64,000 bases of DNA from Runella sp. MFBS21 (GTDB lineage Bacteria > Bacteroidota > Bacteroidia > Cytophagales > Spirosomataceae), in NCBI RefSeq assembly GCF_029433105.1, contig NZ_JARNTW010000009.1, positions 124,001-188,000 of the forward strand, given 5' to 3'. A model generated the notes under the pieces. That model did no database searches and was not told where the DNA came from. It saw only the letters and a program-made list of their open reading frames with translations. How positions within the stretch are numbered: position 1 is the first letter of the stretch; each line of letters opens with the position of its first letter. Made by a program: the position numbers and the translations under genes. Below, piece after piece: positions 15,935 to 25,514 of this stretch.

Positions 15935-18900
15935 ATGAGACAATTTCTACGTATGAGCCTATTGGTGATGGCGTGTATGTCTGGTCTTGCTCTGAGAGCA
16001 CAAGACATGGTAGTGACAGGCAAAGTCATGACCGCTGAGGATGGAACAGGTATGCCGGGGGTATCTATTTCGGTAAAAGGTACCACTCGTGGTGCTAATA
16101 CCGATGCAGAAGGAAACTATCGGGTGTCTGTTCCTAACAACGCTACTTTAGTGTTTAGTTTTGTAGGGTTTACTTCTATTGAAGAAAAAGTGGGAGCGCG
16201 CTCGGTGATTAATGTTCAGATGAGTGTAGATACCAAAACTTTGAGCGAAATTGTGGTGACAGGTTATGGTTCACAAATCAAGCGAGACTTGACGGGAAAT
16301 ATCGCCCAAGTAAAGTCCAAGGATATTGAAAATATGCCTACGCCTAGTGTGGATGCCGCTTTGCAAGGAAAAGCCGCAGGGGTATTTGTCAATTCTGGTA
16401 GCGGAAAACTCGGGCAAGGAATCACAGTACGCGTGCGTGGAAACTCTTCCATCAGTGCGAGCAGTCAGCCCCTTTATGTAGTAGATGGTATCCCCGTAAC
16501 AAGTGGTGATCAATCCAACTATGGAGGTGACACTAACCCTCTCGCCGATATTAATCCAAACGATATTGAGTCGATTGAGATTTTGAAAGATGCTTCGGCA
16601 GCGGCAATTTATGGAGCTCGGGCTGCTAATGGCGTTGTGCTTATTTCAACCAAACGTGGTAAAGCAGGCAAAACCAACGTTTCGTTTAACTATCAGGCGG
16701 GAGTGGCGCAAGCTACGCGTCGTTTGCCTTTCTTAAATACCGAACAGTATGAGAAATTTTATCGTCAAGCTGCGGGCTATGTAGATGGGTTAGACGGTGT
16801 AAGTCCTGAAGATCCTGATTCTCAAACTCAATATTTGTTTGGGCCGGGCGGGTTTTTGGAATATTACAGCTATGGTACTTACGGAACTCCCAAACAAACT
16901 GATAACAACTGGCAAGAGAAAGCTTTCCAAAAAGGACCCATGCAACAGATTGACCTTCAATTGAGCGGAGGAAATGAAAAAACTAAATTTTTTATGTCGG
17001 GCCAATACTTGAGCCAAACGGGTACTATTATCGGCAACAAACTTGAGCGTATTTCGGGGCGTTTGAACTTAGATCACCAAGCGACCAATTGGCTCAATGT
17101 AGGACTTATGATGAGTTTGGCTCGCACTGACAACTGGCGTTTGCCTGATGACAATGCCTTCTCAAATCCTTTGCAGATGGCTGCTTTGACACCTTTTACG
17201 CCTTTTATTGATCCTAATACCAATTTGCCCGCAGGAGCGCCTCCTGGTGATGTAAACATCCCGCTTTATTACAATCCTATTTTGAGCATTGATTACGCAG
17301 ATTTTGTACAGACTTCTTATCGTAATCTCACCAATACTTATGCACAAATAAATCTGATGCCAGGGCTTAAGTTTCGTAGCGAATGGGGACTTGATTTGTT
17401 GAATATGAACGAAGAAGCCTATTTCCAAAGCCAAACGGTACGTAATCAGAGTCGGGCTTCTAATGGAATCGGTGCCAATTATGGGACTTTTGTGACCAAT
17501 TATAACGCCAATAATTTCTTTAACTATCTAAAGGATTTTGGAAAGCATAGTATTGATGCTACTTTGGGAATGTCGTATCAACAATCTCAAACCAAGCGTA
17601 ATTATGTAGAAGGTACTCAGTTCCCTTCTGATTCATATCGCAAAATTGCGAGTGCAGCCGTCAAATCTGATGGAACTAGTACCGAAACCAATTATCGCTT
17701 CTTATCTTATTTCACGCGGGTCAACTATCGCTTCAACGACCGCTATTTGCTAGGGGCAAGTGCGCGGGTAGAAGGGTCATCGCGTTTTGGTAAAAATTCT
17801 CGTTATGGATTTTTCCCTGCTGTATCCGCTGGTTGGGTGATTTCGGAAGAAAATTTCTTGAAAAATAATAACCTCATTAGTTTCCTCAAACTACGTGCAA
17901 GTTATGGGTTGACTGGTAATGCCGAGATTGGTGATTTTCCACAATTGGGTCTTTTTCAGGGAGATGCGGGCTATGTAGGTGCCCCCGGACAACGACCTGC
18001 ACAAATTGCTAACCCTGATTTGAAATGGGAAAGTAGTCGTCAGGTAGATATAGGAATTGATTTTGGTATTTTCAACAACCGTATTAACGGAGAAATCGAT
18101 TACTATGTAAAAAATACCACTGATTTACTCTTGGAAGTAAATGTGCCAGGTACGACGGGTTTTGCACGTCAATTCAAAAATCTAGGTGCGCTTGAAAACA
18201 AAGGCTTGGAATTTGTATTGAATACCCAAAATACAGTTGGTAAATTCAAATGGAATACATCCTTCAACATTGCTACCAATGCCAATAAAGTAACCAACGT
18301 GCAAGGACAAATTATCGAAGGAGGGGTGAGAAGCATGAACCGTGTAATGGAAGGGCAACCTATCGGGGTGTTTTTTACGCGTGAGTATGCAGGAGTTGAC
18401 CCTAACAATGGAGACGCTTTGTTTTATAAAAATACCAAAAATCCTGACGGTAGCATAGATCGTAGCACAGTTACCAACAGCGGCTATAACTCAACCGAAC
18501 GTGTGGTTGTAGGAAATCCCAATCCGAAATTTATTGGAGGTATTACCAACACCCTTTCTTATGGAGGGATTGATTTCAGTATTTTCTTTAATGGAGTAGC
18601 TGGCAACGATGTCAATTTTTATGGAGTAGGACAGTACTCATCAGCCAACGGTATTTACGAAGATAACCAAACTACCGACCAATTGAAAGCTTGGACTCCC
18701 GAAAATCGCAACACCGATGTGCCACAAGCACGTTATTTAATCACGAATGGTAGTCAGCCTTCAAGCCGTTATATATTTGATGGTTCTTATTTGCGGTTGC
18801 GTACGCTTAGTCTTGGGTATACCATTCCTAAAAACTTGACTGAACGTTTGAAAATCGACCGTGTGCGGGTTTATTTCTCAGCAATGAACCTTGCTACTTT

Positions 18901-19030
18901 TACCAAATATAAAGGTTGGGATCCTGAAGTAAACTCTGATACGTTTACGAGCAATTTTGCGCAAGGCAATGATTTTTATACGCCGCCACAACCTCGTACT
19001 ATTTTATTTGGCGTCAACATTGGGTTTTAA
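15935..19030 (+). CDS. SusC/RagA family TonB-linked outer-membrane transporter
   Basis: The 1031-residue protein has a signal peptide ending in ALRAQ. Next is a carboxypeptidase-regulatory-like domain (VTGKVMTAEDGTGMPGVSIS onward, about 27-115), then the SusC motif and TonB plug (DASAAAIYGARAANGVVLIST). A beta-barrel fills the rest and ends in an aromatic C-terminus (FGVNIGF). It imports large nutrients, usually glycans or peptides, across the outer membrane with TonB energy. The susD gene follows after 32 bp, forming the standard complex. No glycoside hydrolase lies beside the pair; the nearest carbohydrate enzyme is the sulfatase 4 kb upstream. Confidence 0.96.
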   Translation: MRQFLRMSLLVMACMSGLALRAQDMVVTGKVMTAEDGTGMPGVSISVKGTTRGANTDAEGNYRVSVPNNATLVFSFVGFTSIEEKVGARSVINVQMSVDTKTLSEIVVTGYGSQIKRDLTGNIAQVKSKDIENMPTPSVDAALQGKAAGVFVNSGSGKLGQGITVRVRGNSSISASSQPLYVVDGIPVTSGDQSNYGGDTNPLADINPNDIESIEILKDASAAAIYGARAANGVVLISTKRGKAGKTNVSFNYQAGVAQATRRLPFLNTEQYEKFYRQAAGYVDGLDGVSPEDPDSQTQYLFGPGGFLEYYSYGTYGTPKQTDNNWQEKAFQKGPMQQIDLQLSGGNEKTKFFMSGQYLSQTGTIIGNKLERISGRLNLDHQATNWLNVGLMMSLARTDNWRLPDDNAFSNPLQMAALTPFTPFIDPNTNLPAGAPPGDVNIPLYYNPILSIDYADFVQTSYRNLTNTYAQINLMPGLKFRSEWGLDLLNMNEEAYFQSQTVRNQSRASNGIGANYGTFVTNYNANNFFNYLKDFGKHSIDATLGMSYQQSQTKRNYVEGTQFPSDSYRKIASAAVKSDGTSTETNYRFLSYFTRVNYRFNDRYLLGASARVEGSSRFGKNSRYGFFPAVSAGWVISEENFLKNNNLISFLKLRASYGLTGNAEIGDFPQLGLFQGDAGYVGAPGQRPAQIANPDLKWESSRQVDIGIDFGIFNNRINGEIDYYVKNTTDLLLEVNVPGTTGFARQFKNLGALENKGLEFVLNTQNTVGKFKWNTSFNIATNANKVTNVQGQIIEGGVRSMNRVMEGQPIGVFFTREYAGVDPNNGDALFYKNTKNPDGSIDRSTVTNSGYNSTERVVVGNPNPKFIGGITNTLSYGGIDFSIFFNGVAGNDVNFYGVGQYSSANGIYEDNQTTDQLKAWTPENRNTDVPQARYLITNGSQPSSRYIFDGSYLRLRTLSLGYTIPKNLTERLKIDRVRVYFSAMNLATFTKYKGWDPEVNSDTFTSNFAQGNDFYTPPQPRTILFGVNIGF

Positions 19031-19062
19031 TCAACATCACCTTAAAAGACATTGAATTCATT

Positions 19063-20442
19063 ATGAAAAAAATATTCATTCCATACATCATAGGAGCATT
19101 GGTAATGTTTGACAGTTGTCAGTCGCGTTTGGATGTTTCTCCTACTCAAACGATTGACCAAGCTGCAGCACTCAGTGCTTCTAAAGACGTAGAAGCGGCA
19201 CTTATCGGTGCTTACGATGGCTTGCAGGGGGCTAATACCAACGGTGATACTTACGCTGGAGGATACCAATATACTTCTGAGTTGTTGGCGGCAGTTACTA
19301 ATGAGGTTCGTTTTGGGGGAACATTTGCGAACTTACAAGAGCTTTTTAGAAAAGAAATTACAACCATTAATGTGACGGCTGAGGGACTTTGGATGCGTTC
19401 TTATTTAACTATCAATCGTACTAATAATGTATTGGCAAATATCGACAAGGTAACAGACGCCAAAAAAAGTGCGGTTGAAGGTGCAGCACGCTTTATCAGA
19501 GGGTCAGTATATTTTGAGCTTGTCCGTTTATATGCTAAACAATGGGGGGATGGTAATAATACCACTAATCTGGGTGTTCCTCTAGTATTTAATCCTACTA
19601 CCATTGTTACAGATGCTGATAAAATTCCGCGTAGCACAGTAGCTCAGGTATATACGCAAGCGATTGAAGACTTGACCAAAGCCGAAGAGCTCTTGCCTGC
19701 TACAAATGGGGCTTATGCTACTAAAGGTGCTGCGGCTGCGATTTTGGCTCGTTTATATTTGCAGCAAGGCAACTATGCGGCTGCTAGAGATGCTGCTAAC
19801 AGAGTGATTGCTTCAAATCGTTATCGTTTGGTAACACCTTTTGGGATGGCTTTTAATACGAAACTTAACAATAATGGAGGCACTCCCGCAGAGTATGTTT
19901 TTTCTATTCAAGTCAATGACCAAGATGGTTTTAATGGAATGAATACCTTTTTTGGAGCTACTGTAGGCTCTATTCCAGGAACGGCTGGGCGGGGCGATAT
20001 TCGTATCCAACCTGACCACATTGCGTTGTATGAAGCAGGAGATGCTCGCGGAGAATTTTTTATCAAACCTACCGCCAATACCTTTACTTATAAATTTCTC
20101 GACCGCTTTGGGCATGTGCCTGTGGTTCGTTTAGCAGAAATGATTCTGACGCGTGCCGAAGCCAATTTCCGATTGGGTACTGCGGTAGGAGCTACGCCTG
20201 TAGAAGATATCAATACTATCAGAAACCGTGCAGGGCTTCCTAGCGTGACAAGCGTTACTTTGGCATCTATTCTTAAAGAACGCAAACTAGAACTAGCGTT
20301 TGAAGGACACGCGCTTCATGATATTAAGCGTACAGGAGGAACCGTAGGAGCTTTACCTTTTAATTCGCCTAAGCTTATTTTACCAATTCCACAACGCGAA
20401 ATGGATGTAAACAAGCAATTGGTTCAAAATGAAGGATACTAA
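19063..20442 (+). CDS. SusD/RagB family nutrient-binding outer-membrane lipoprotein
   Basis: The 459-residue protein has a lipoprotein signal with Cys at about residue 19 (ALVMFDSC). The SusD fold shows TPR-like helices and family segments GAARFIRGSVYFELVRLYA (about 140-160) and LKERKLELAFEGHALHDIKR near the C-terminus. It caps the barrel of the SusC protein encoded 32 bp upstream and binds the substrate at the cell surface. A strong terminator follows, so the pair forms its own transcript. Confidence 0.95.
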   Translation: MKKIFIPYIIGALVMFDSCQSRLDVSPTQTIDQAAALSASKDVEAALIGAYDGLQGANTNGDTYAGGYQYTSELLAAVTNEVRFGGTFANLQELFRKEITTINVTAEGLWMRSYLTINRTNNVLANIDKVTDAKKSAVEGAARFIRGSVYFELVRLYAKQWGDGNNTTNLGVPLVFNPTTIVTDADKIPRSTVAQVYTQAIEDLTKAEELLPATNGAYATKGAAAAILARLYLQQGNYAAARDAANRVIASNRYRLVTPFGMAFNTKLNNNGGTPAEYVFSIQVNDQDGFNGMNTFFGATVGSIPGTAGRGDIRIQPDHIALYEAGDARGEFFIKPTANTFTYKFLDRFGHVPVVRLAEMILTRAEANFRLGTAVGATPVEDINTIRNRAGLPSVTSVTLASILKERKLELAFEGHALHDIKRTGGTVGALPFNSPKLILPIPQREMDVNKQLVQNEGY

Positions 20443-20466
20443 ATCATAGTAGTATAATCATCACTA

Positions 20467-20502
20467 AAACCCTGCTTACTTCGGTGAGCAGGGTTTTTTT
20501 GT
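20467..20502 (+). terminator. terminator of the susCD operon
   Basis: The arms aaaaccctgcttac and gtgagcagggtttt enclose a ttcg loop and are followed by further Ts. This is a strong Rho-independent terminator, 25 bp after the susD stop. Confidence 0.9.
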
Positions 20503-20540
20503 GGATATTTGCAGCTATTATCAACTATTTTGAAGTAAAT

Positions 20541-21770
20541 ATGTCAGATTTCCTTTCGCATCGTCAGCAGCTTTTTTACAATCATCTTGCCCAAACCTCC
20601 GATTTTCCTTTGGCTTTAGAAATCGAAAAAGCCGAGGGTATTTATTTATATGGAAAAGAAGGACAAAAGTATATAGATATGATTTCGGGGATTGCTGTAA
20701 GCAATGTGGGGCATCGGCATCCCAACGTGCTGGAGGCAATTCAGCAGCAATTGGATAAGTACTTGCATCTAATGGTATATGGCGAATACATCGAAACACC
20801 CCAAGTGAGATTGGCACAAACGCTCGTTAAAACTTTAGAAGTAAAAGATAACAATAATGTCCCCACACTTGATAATGTATATTTTACCAATTCGGGCGCA
20901 GAAGCGGTAGAAGGAGCCATGAAATTGGCCAAAAGATACACCCGCCGCCACGAAATCATCTCTTGCTACAATGCTTATCATGGCTCTACGCAGGGGGCCT
21001 TGAGCTTGGCAGGAGCGGAGTTTTTTAAGCGTAATTTTCGCCCTTTGTTACCAGATATTAAACACATAACGCACGGACGGATAGAAGATTTAGAGAAAAT
21101 CACTAAGCATACGGCAGCGGTTGTTATCGAAGTGATTTCGGGCGAAGCAGGGGTGAGAGTGCCGACGCGTGAGTATCATCAAGCATTAAGACAAAGATGT
21201 AATGAAACAGGGACGCTGTTGATTTTTGACGAAATTCAGACGGGGTTTGGGCGAACAGGAAGTTTTTGGGCTTTTGAGCAATACGGCGTGCGCCCTGATG
21301 TATTGCTTTGTGCGAAGGGAATGGGGGGAGGAATGCCGATTGGGGCATTTATCGCTTCCCAAGAAGTAATGTCGGTTTTTAAAAACAACCCCATTCTAGG
21401 CCATATTACCACTTTTGGGGGGCATCCTGTAAGCTGTGCGGCTTCTTTGGCTACTTTGGAAGTGATATGGGAAGGAATGGGATATGACGGTAATGACGAT
21501 ACGTTGACGGTAAAAGAAAAAGGTAAGTTGATTAAGAAGACGCTCCTTCATCCTAAAATCAGAGAAGTACGAGGAGAAGGCTTAATGTTAGCTGTCGACT
21601 TTGAGTCTTTTGACGCCTTAAAACCCATTATTGACCGAGCGATTGAAAAGGGGGTAATTACGGATTGGTTTTTGTTTTGTGACAACTCGATGCGATTGAC
21701 TCCGCCACTCATTATTTCAGAATCACAAATTCTCACGGCCTGTAATGTAATTTTAGAAGCAATTGATTGA
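20541..21770 (+). CDS. class III aminotransferase (acetylornithine/GABA aminotransferase-like)
   Basis: I chose the ATG at 20541 because the in-frame start at 20484 lies inside the susD terminator. The product is about 409 residues. It has the PLP-enzyme features of fold type I class III: NSGAEAVEGAMKLAKRYT, then LLIFDEIQTGFGRTG with the PLP-ring Asp, then the Schiff-base Lys in LLCAKGMGGGMPIGA. Such enzymes move amino groups from omega-amino acids to 2-oxoglutarate or pyruvate. The substrate cannot be told from sequence alone. No arg-pathway genes are adjacent; dapA follows but seems to have its own promoter. Confidence 0.9.
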   Translation: MSDFLSHRQQLFYNHLAQTSDFPLALEIEKAEGIYLYGKEGQKYIDMISGIAVSNVGHRHPNVLEAIQQQLDKYLHLMVYGEYIETPQVRLAQTLVKTLEVKDNNNVPTLDNVYFTNSGAEAVEGAMKLAKRYTRRHEIISCYNAYHGSTQGALSLAGAEFFKRNFRPLLPDIKHITHGRIEDLEKITKHTAAVVIEVISGEAGVRVPTREYHQALRQRCNETGTLLIFDEIQTGFGRTGSFWAFEQYGVRPDVLLCAKGMGGGMPIGAFIASQEVMSVFKNNPILGHITTFGGHPVSCAASLATLEVIWEGMGYDGNDDTLTVKEKGKLIKKTLLHPKIREVRGEGLMLAVDFESFDALKPIIDRAIEKGVITDWFLFCDNSMRLTPPLIISESQILTACNVILEAID

Positions 21771-21780
21771 CAAATTTTGA

Positions 21781-21788
21781 TACCTTTG
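21781..21788 (+). promoter_or_regulatory. -7 box of dapA
   Basis: TACCTTTG is a perfect TAnnTTTG match, starting 10 bp after the preceding stop codon. TTG triplets at 21763 and 21767 are the nearest -33 candidates, although the spacing is a little short. The leader would be about 55 bp and contains a hairpin at 21824-21840. Confidence 0.55.
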
Positions 21789-21823
21789 CAGCGTTTATTG
21801 AAATCACCTACCAGTATTTATTG

Positions 21824-21840
21824 ACGGACTGGAAGTCCGT
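21824..21840 (+). promoter_or_regulatory. hairpin in the dapA leader
   Basis: acggact and agtccgt form a perfect 7 bp stem around gga. It ends 12 bp before the dapA ATG, close enough to affect ribosome binding. No T-run follows, so it is not a terminator. Confidence 0.45.
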
Positions 21841-21852
21841 AACACAAACCAA

Positions 21853-22737
21853 ATGGACACCAAATTTTTCGGCGTAGGCGTAGCGCTAGTCACTCCTTTT
21901 GACGCCAATCATGATATTGATTTCTCGGCCCTTAAAGCACTACTTGATTTTGTGAGTGAAGGAGGGGTAAATTATCTGGTGGTTCAGGGTACCACCGGCG
22001 AAACTTCTACGACTACTTCGCAAGAGAAGTTGGATTTGTTGAACTTTGTGAAAGAAAATAACCCCAAAAAGCTCCCTCTCGTGTATGGTTTAGGGGGTAA
22101 TAATACGCGTGCCGTATTAGAAACTATCAGAAGTACAGACCTTACCGGAGTAGATGCGATTTTGTCGGTATGTCCTTATTATAATAAACCTTCTCAAAAA
22201 GGACTAATTGCGCACTTTACGGCGATTGCGGATGCAAGTCCAGTGCCTGTGTTTTTGTATAATGTACCCGGACGTACAGTGGTCAATATGAAGGTTGAAA
22301 CTATCGCTGAATTGGCAAAACATCCAAATATTATCGGAATCAAGGATGCGTGTGGCAATTTTGATCAATACATGGAATTGGCGAAGGTTTGTCCTGCTGA
22401 TTTTTTACTGATTTCGGGCGACGACAATCACGTCTCTCCTATGATTAGTGTGGGTTGGAAAGGAGTTATATCGGTAATAGCTAATGCGTTTCCCAAAGAA
22501 TTTACAGAAATGACTTGGCATGCGCTTGAAGGTCGGACTGATGAAGCTATGGCGATTCAAGGGAAGTTCTTGGATATGGATGCTCCATTGTATGCAGAAT
22601 CAAATCCAGTAGGTATTAAAAAATGCCTCGAAATCAAAGGGATTTGTGGGGTAGAAGTACGTTTGCCCTTGGTGAAAGCATCAGATGAATTGGGGGCTAC
22701 GCTAGAAAAGATTATGAAAAAGGAAGGCTTTATTTAA
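21853..22737 (+). CDS. dapA: 4-hydroxy-tetrahydrodipicolinate synthase
   Basis: The 294-residue TIM-barrel enzyme condenses pyruvate with aspartate semialdehyde in lysine and diaminopimelate synthesis. The Schiff-base Lys is Lys164 (IIGIKDACGN), the catalytic Tyr is Tyr136 (FLYNVPGRT), and the GTTGE loop is at 46-50. Length is normal for DapA. It has its own -7 box and shares a terminator hairpin with the convergent peptidase gene. Confidence 0.96.
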   Translation: MDTKFFGVGVALVTPFDANHDIDFSALKALLDFVSEGGVNYLVVQGTTGETSTTTSQEKLDLLNFVKENNPKKLPLVYGLGGNNTRAVLETIRSTDLTGVDAILSVCPYYNKPSQKGLIAHFTAIADASPVPVFLYNVPGRTVVNMKVETIAELAKHPNIIGIKDACGNFDQYMELAKVCPADFLLISGDDNHVSPMISVGWKGVISVIANAFPKEFTEMTWHALEGRTDEAMAIQGKFLDMDAPLYAESNPVGIKKCLEIKGICGVEVRLPLVKASDELGATLEKIMKKEGFI

Positions 22738-22774
22738 GGGGCAAGGCATACAAGAAAATAGATATTGAGTTAAT

Positions 22775-22809
22775 AAAAAAGGTGTTTCTGACGAGAAACA
22801 CCTTTTTTG
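22775..22809. terminator. bidirectional terminator between dapA and the M14 peptidase
   Basis: A stem of aaaaaaggtgtttct and agaaacacctttttt around a gacg loop has A and T tracts on both sides, so it can stop transcripts from either direction. Confidence 0.9.
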
Positions 22810-22826
22810 TTGGGAGTAAATCTTAA

Positions 22827-25361
22827 CTAAGGAAGCATAAAAACGGCATTTGAAAATAACAGTTTTCCATTGTACCAAAATCCACGGAAAAGAGGGTTGT
22901 TGGCCATATATACTATTTTGCCACGACCTACCTCCTCTACGCCGTAAAGTAAGGTATTTTGCAGTTTTTCTTTGACATTGCTACCTGTAAAGCCAGCAAC
23001 ATAGCTATCTTTTTCTTTTTTGAGGTATCCTACGTTCCAGCCATCTTTGAGAAAATCGTAGTTGTAGACGTTGTTGATAAGGGCGAAGTAATAATCCGGA
23101 AACCCAAATGCGAGTGGATGAGTATTGTCCAATTTGATTTTATAAATGCTCCCAGGACTCTCGTCTGAGACCGATTCTCTTTCGCGGTTAGCGTACACTT
23201 TCAAAGAGTCTGCGGCGGTTTTTTTGTCCGTTTTTTTAGTATCTTCTTTCTTACGTTTAAGACCAAAACCATCTTTGTCGGCCAAGAAATTGGTGGCAGT
23301 TTCCATCAAAATAAGTTTACCTCCGCCGCGAAGCCAATCACGCAAGGCAGGAAACTGATTTTCCCTCAACAAATTGCTACCAAAGGCCGTGGGGATAATA
23401 AGGACATCTAGCTTAGAGAAAGGAATACCTCCACTAAAACGGCTGTTTGGATCAAGTAAGGTAATGGGGTATTTGAGTTCTTGGTCAAAGAAATACCATA
23501 CTTCGCCCACGCTTGTCATCGAAGTACCATCGCCGGCGATGAGTCCAATGCGTGGAGTCGCTTTGATATTAAAAACATAATCTGACCCAAAATCGGAGCC
23601 TTTGCTAGCTGCGCCACTGGCTGTAGCAACCAAAGGCACCCCCAATTTACTAGCCTCTTGTTGGATGATTTTGTCGAAGGCGTCGCCGAGAGATTCGTTT
23701 CCTGCTCTAGTGACGATAAGTGTACCTTGGGCGTAAGATTTACCGTCGATTTCAAAAGGTTTTTCGGCAGCGCGAGCACGGATTTTATTTTTTAGAATCG
23801 CCGCCAAAAACTTAGCATCTTCGGCTGATTTCCAGGGGAGTATGTATGCATAAGGCTTATTGATGGTAATAGGAGCTACGGGAGTAGCTTTGGGAGAGGT
23901 AGTACTAGGAGTTAGCTTTTCTTTGGTCGCGTAGGTTTTGGCACCAAAAGCTAAGGGCACACACCATGAGGTAATATCATAAGTGACCGAATCTTCCAAC
24001 ATAGGTTTGATTTCAAACAAAATCTTCAATAAGTTGGATTTAGGTTGATAGGCGCTAATCACCAAATCACCAGCCTCGGTTTTGAAAGGTTCGTCTTTTT
24101 GGGTAAGATAATTGAAACCCGTCAATGATTTGGTGTCAGAAGCATAACCATATCGGATTTGATTTCTGTCGAGAAGTTCTTTTAAGGCCTTTACCCGCCC
24201 TTCATCACCAGTGGTTTTTATGACATACGATTTGTATGGCCCTACAGGATTGTTTTGATTTCGATCATAAAACTTAATAAACTCATCCACAACCTTAGTA
24301 GAACGGTCGGCGATAGCCTCCATTGTTGCAATACTTGCGGCAGATACGTGGGCTACACGGTCGGTAAGGCGTAGTGTATCTCCTTCGTCGGTACGCTCAT
24401 AGGCAAGTCCGGCGATGCCACCGCCACCTTGTTCGTAAGTCATCGCAATGGCTCCGTTGTAAGTAGGCCAAGTATCGCCATAGCTAGGATAAAGCAAATC
24501 AAAACGCTCACGTGTATAGTATAGCCAATTGTTACGGTCAAAATATTTTTTGTTGTAAGTACCTACTACTTCTTGCATTTCGCGTTGCCAAGGAGTGATA
24601 TCTTCGTGATAAGGCTTGGCAGAAGGGGCAAAATAATAAGGACTGTTGGGACCCATTTCGTGAAAATCAGCGTGAACGTGAGGCATCCATTTATGATATT
24701 CGGCTACTAGCTGCCGCATCACTTCTTGGGTTTGCCATGCCCAGTCGCGATTGGGGTCAAAGAGATAATGATTGTAGCGTCCGCCCGGCCAAGGCTCTCC
24801 ATGTTCCCAAGCTGAAGTGTTGGCATTGGGCGAAACTCCAATTTTTTGATTATACCAGTTTACATAGCGGTCGTGTCCGTCGGGATTGAGACAAGGAGCC
24901 AAAATCACGATAGCGTTTTTTAAGATTTTGTCGGCTACGGCTCCCCCTGCTAGCAATTCATGCAATACTTTAGGAAAAGCGGCGGAGTTGGTGGCTTCAT
25001 TGCCGTGTACGTTGTAGCTCATCCAAATGACGGAAGGGCGGGTTTTGGTAGTAGGGGCGCCACTCATCAGACCGATACTTTTGAGGTGGTCGGTACGGAT
25101 TTGTTCCAGATTACGCATGTTTTCTTCGGAACTAACCACCAACATCATCAAAGGGCGTTTTTCAAAAGTAGTACCGTAGCTCATCAATTTTACTTTGGTG
25201 GGTACTTGTTGGGCAGCATGCTCGGCGTATTGGTACAGGCGATGCGTAGGTACTAGTTGCTCACCTGGAGAAAACCCAAAAAATTGACTCGGAGATTGAA
25301 GTTGCGCAAAAGACTGGAAAGCAAGGAGTAGTCCAAGAAAGACGAAAGTAAAGTTTCTCAT
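22827..25361 (-). CDS. M14 family zinc carboxypeptidase, exported
   Basis: The start is taken as the ATG at 25361, which begins a clear signal peptide (FLGLLLAFQSFAQ); the frame stays open 51 bp further upstream. The product is about 844 residues. Zinc ligands of the M14 fold are seen as HGNE (SYNVHGNEATNS) and a later His in HADFHEMG; NPDGHDRYVNW and FDPNRDWAW are the substrate-side motifs. The C-terminal half resembles a glutamine amidotransferase-like (DJ-1/ThuA type) domain: IGLIAGDG, IIPTAFGS, LRGGGKLILM. It probably degrades peptides in the periplasm. It stands alone between dapA and an oxidoreductase gene. Confidence 0.9.
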   Translation of the reverse strand: MRNFTFVFLGLLLAFQSFAQLQSPSQFFGFSPGEQLVPTHRLYQYAEHAAQQVPTKVKLMSYGTTFEKRPLMMLVVSSEENMRNLEQIRTDHLKSIGLMSGAPTTKTRPSVIWMSYNVHGNEATNSAAFPKVLHELLAGGAVADKILKNAIVILAPCLNPDGHDRYVNWYNQKIGVSPNANTSAWEHGEPWPGGRYNHYLFDPNRDWAWQTQEVMRQLVAEYHKWMPHVHADFHEMGPNSPYYFAPSAKPYHEDITPWQREMQEVVGTYNKKYFDRNNWLYYTRERFDLLYPSYGDTWPTYNGAIAMTYEQGGGGIAGLAYERTDEGDTLRLTDRVAHVSAASIATMEAIADRSTKVVDEFIKFYDRNQNNPVGPYKSYVIKTTGDEGRVKALKELLDRNQIRYGYASDTKSLTGFNYLTQKDEPFKTEAGDLVISAYQPKSNLLKILFEIKPMLEDSVTYDITSWCVPLAFGAKTYATKEKLTPSTTSPKATPVAPITINKPYAYILPWKSAEDAKFLAAILKNKIRARAAEKPFEIDGKSYAQGTLIVTRAGNESLGDAFDKIIQQEASKLGVPLVATASGAASKGSDFGSDYVFNIKATPRIGLIAGDGTSMTSVGEVWYFFDQELKYPITLLDPNSRFSGGIPFSKLDVLIIPTAFGSNLLRENQFPALRDWLRGGGKLILMETATNFLADKDGFGLKRKKEDTKKTDKKTAADSLKVYANRERESVSDESPGSIYKIKLDNTHPLAFGFPDYYFALINNVYNYDFLKDGWNVGYLKKEKDSYVAGFTGSNVKEKLQNTLLYGVEEVGRGKIVYMANNPLFRGFWYNGKLLFSNAVFMLP

Positions 25362-25514
25362 TTGGTTTGGTTTGAAGATAAACAGACTATTGCTGATGTT
25401 ATGTAGGAACAAATATAGACAAAGTTATTTTGAAAGTAGTGGATAAATTTAGACGTAAACACCATAGAAAACGACGTATAATTGCTTTTAAAAAAAACTA
25501 ACTTCAATAGATTC

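Noticed and set aside
20467-20540. Start of the aminotransferase at 20484
   Set aside because: That codon lies in the susD terminator stem; the ATG at 20541 gives the normal N-terminus.
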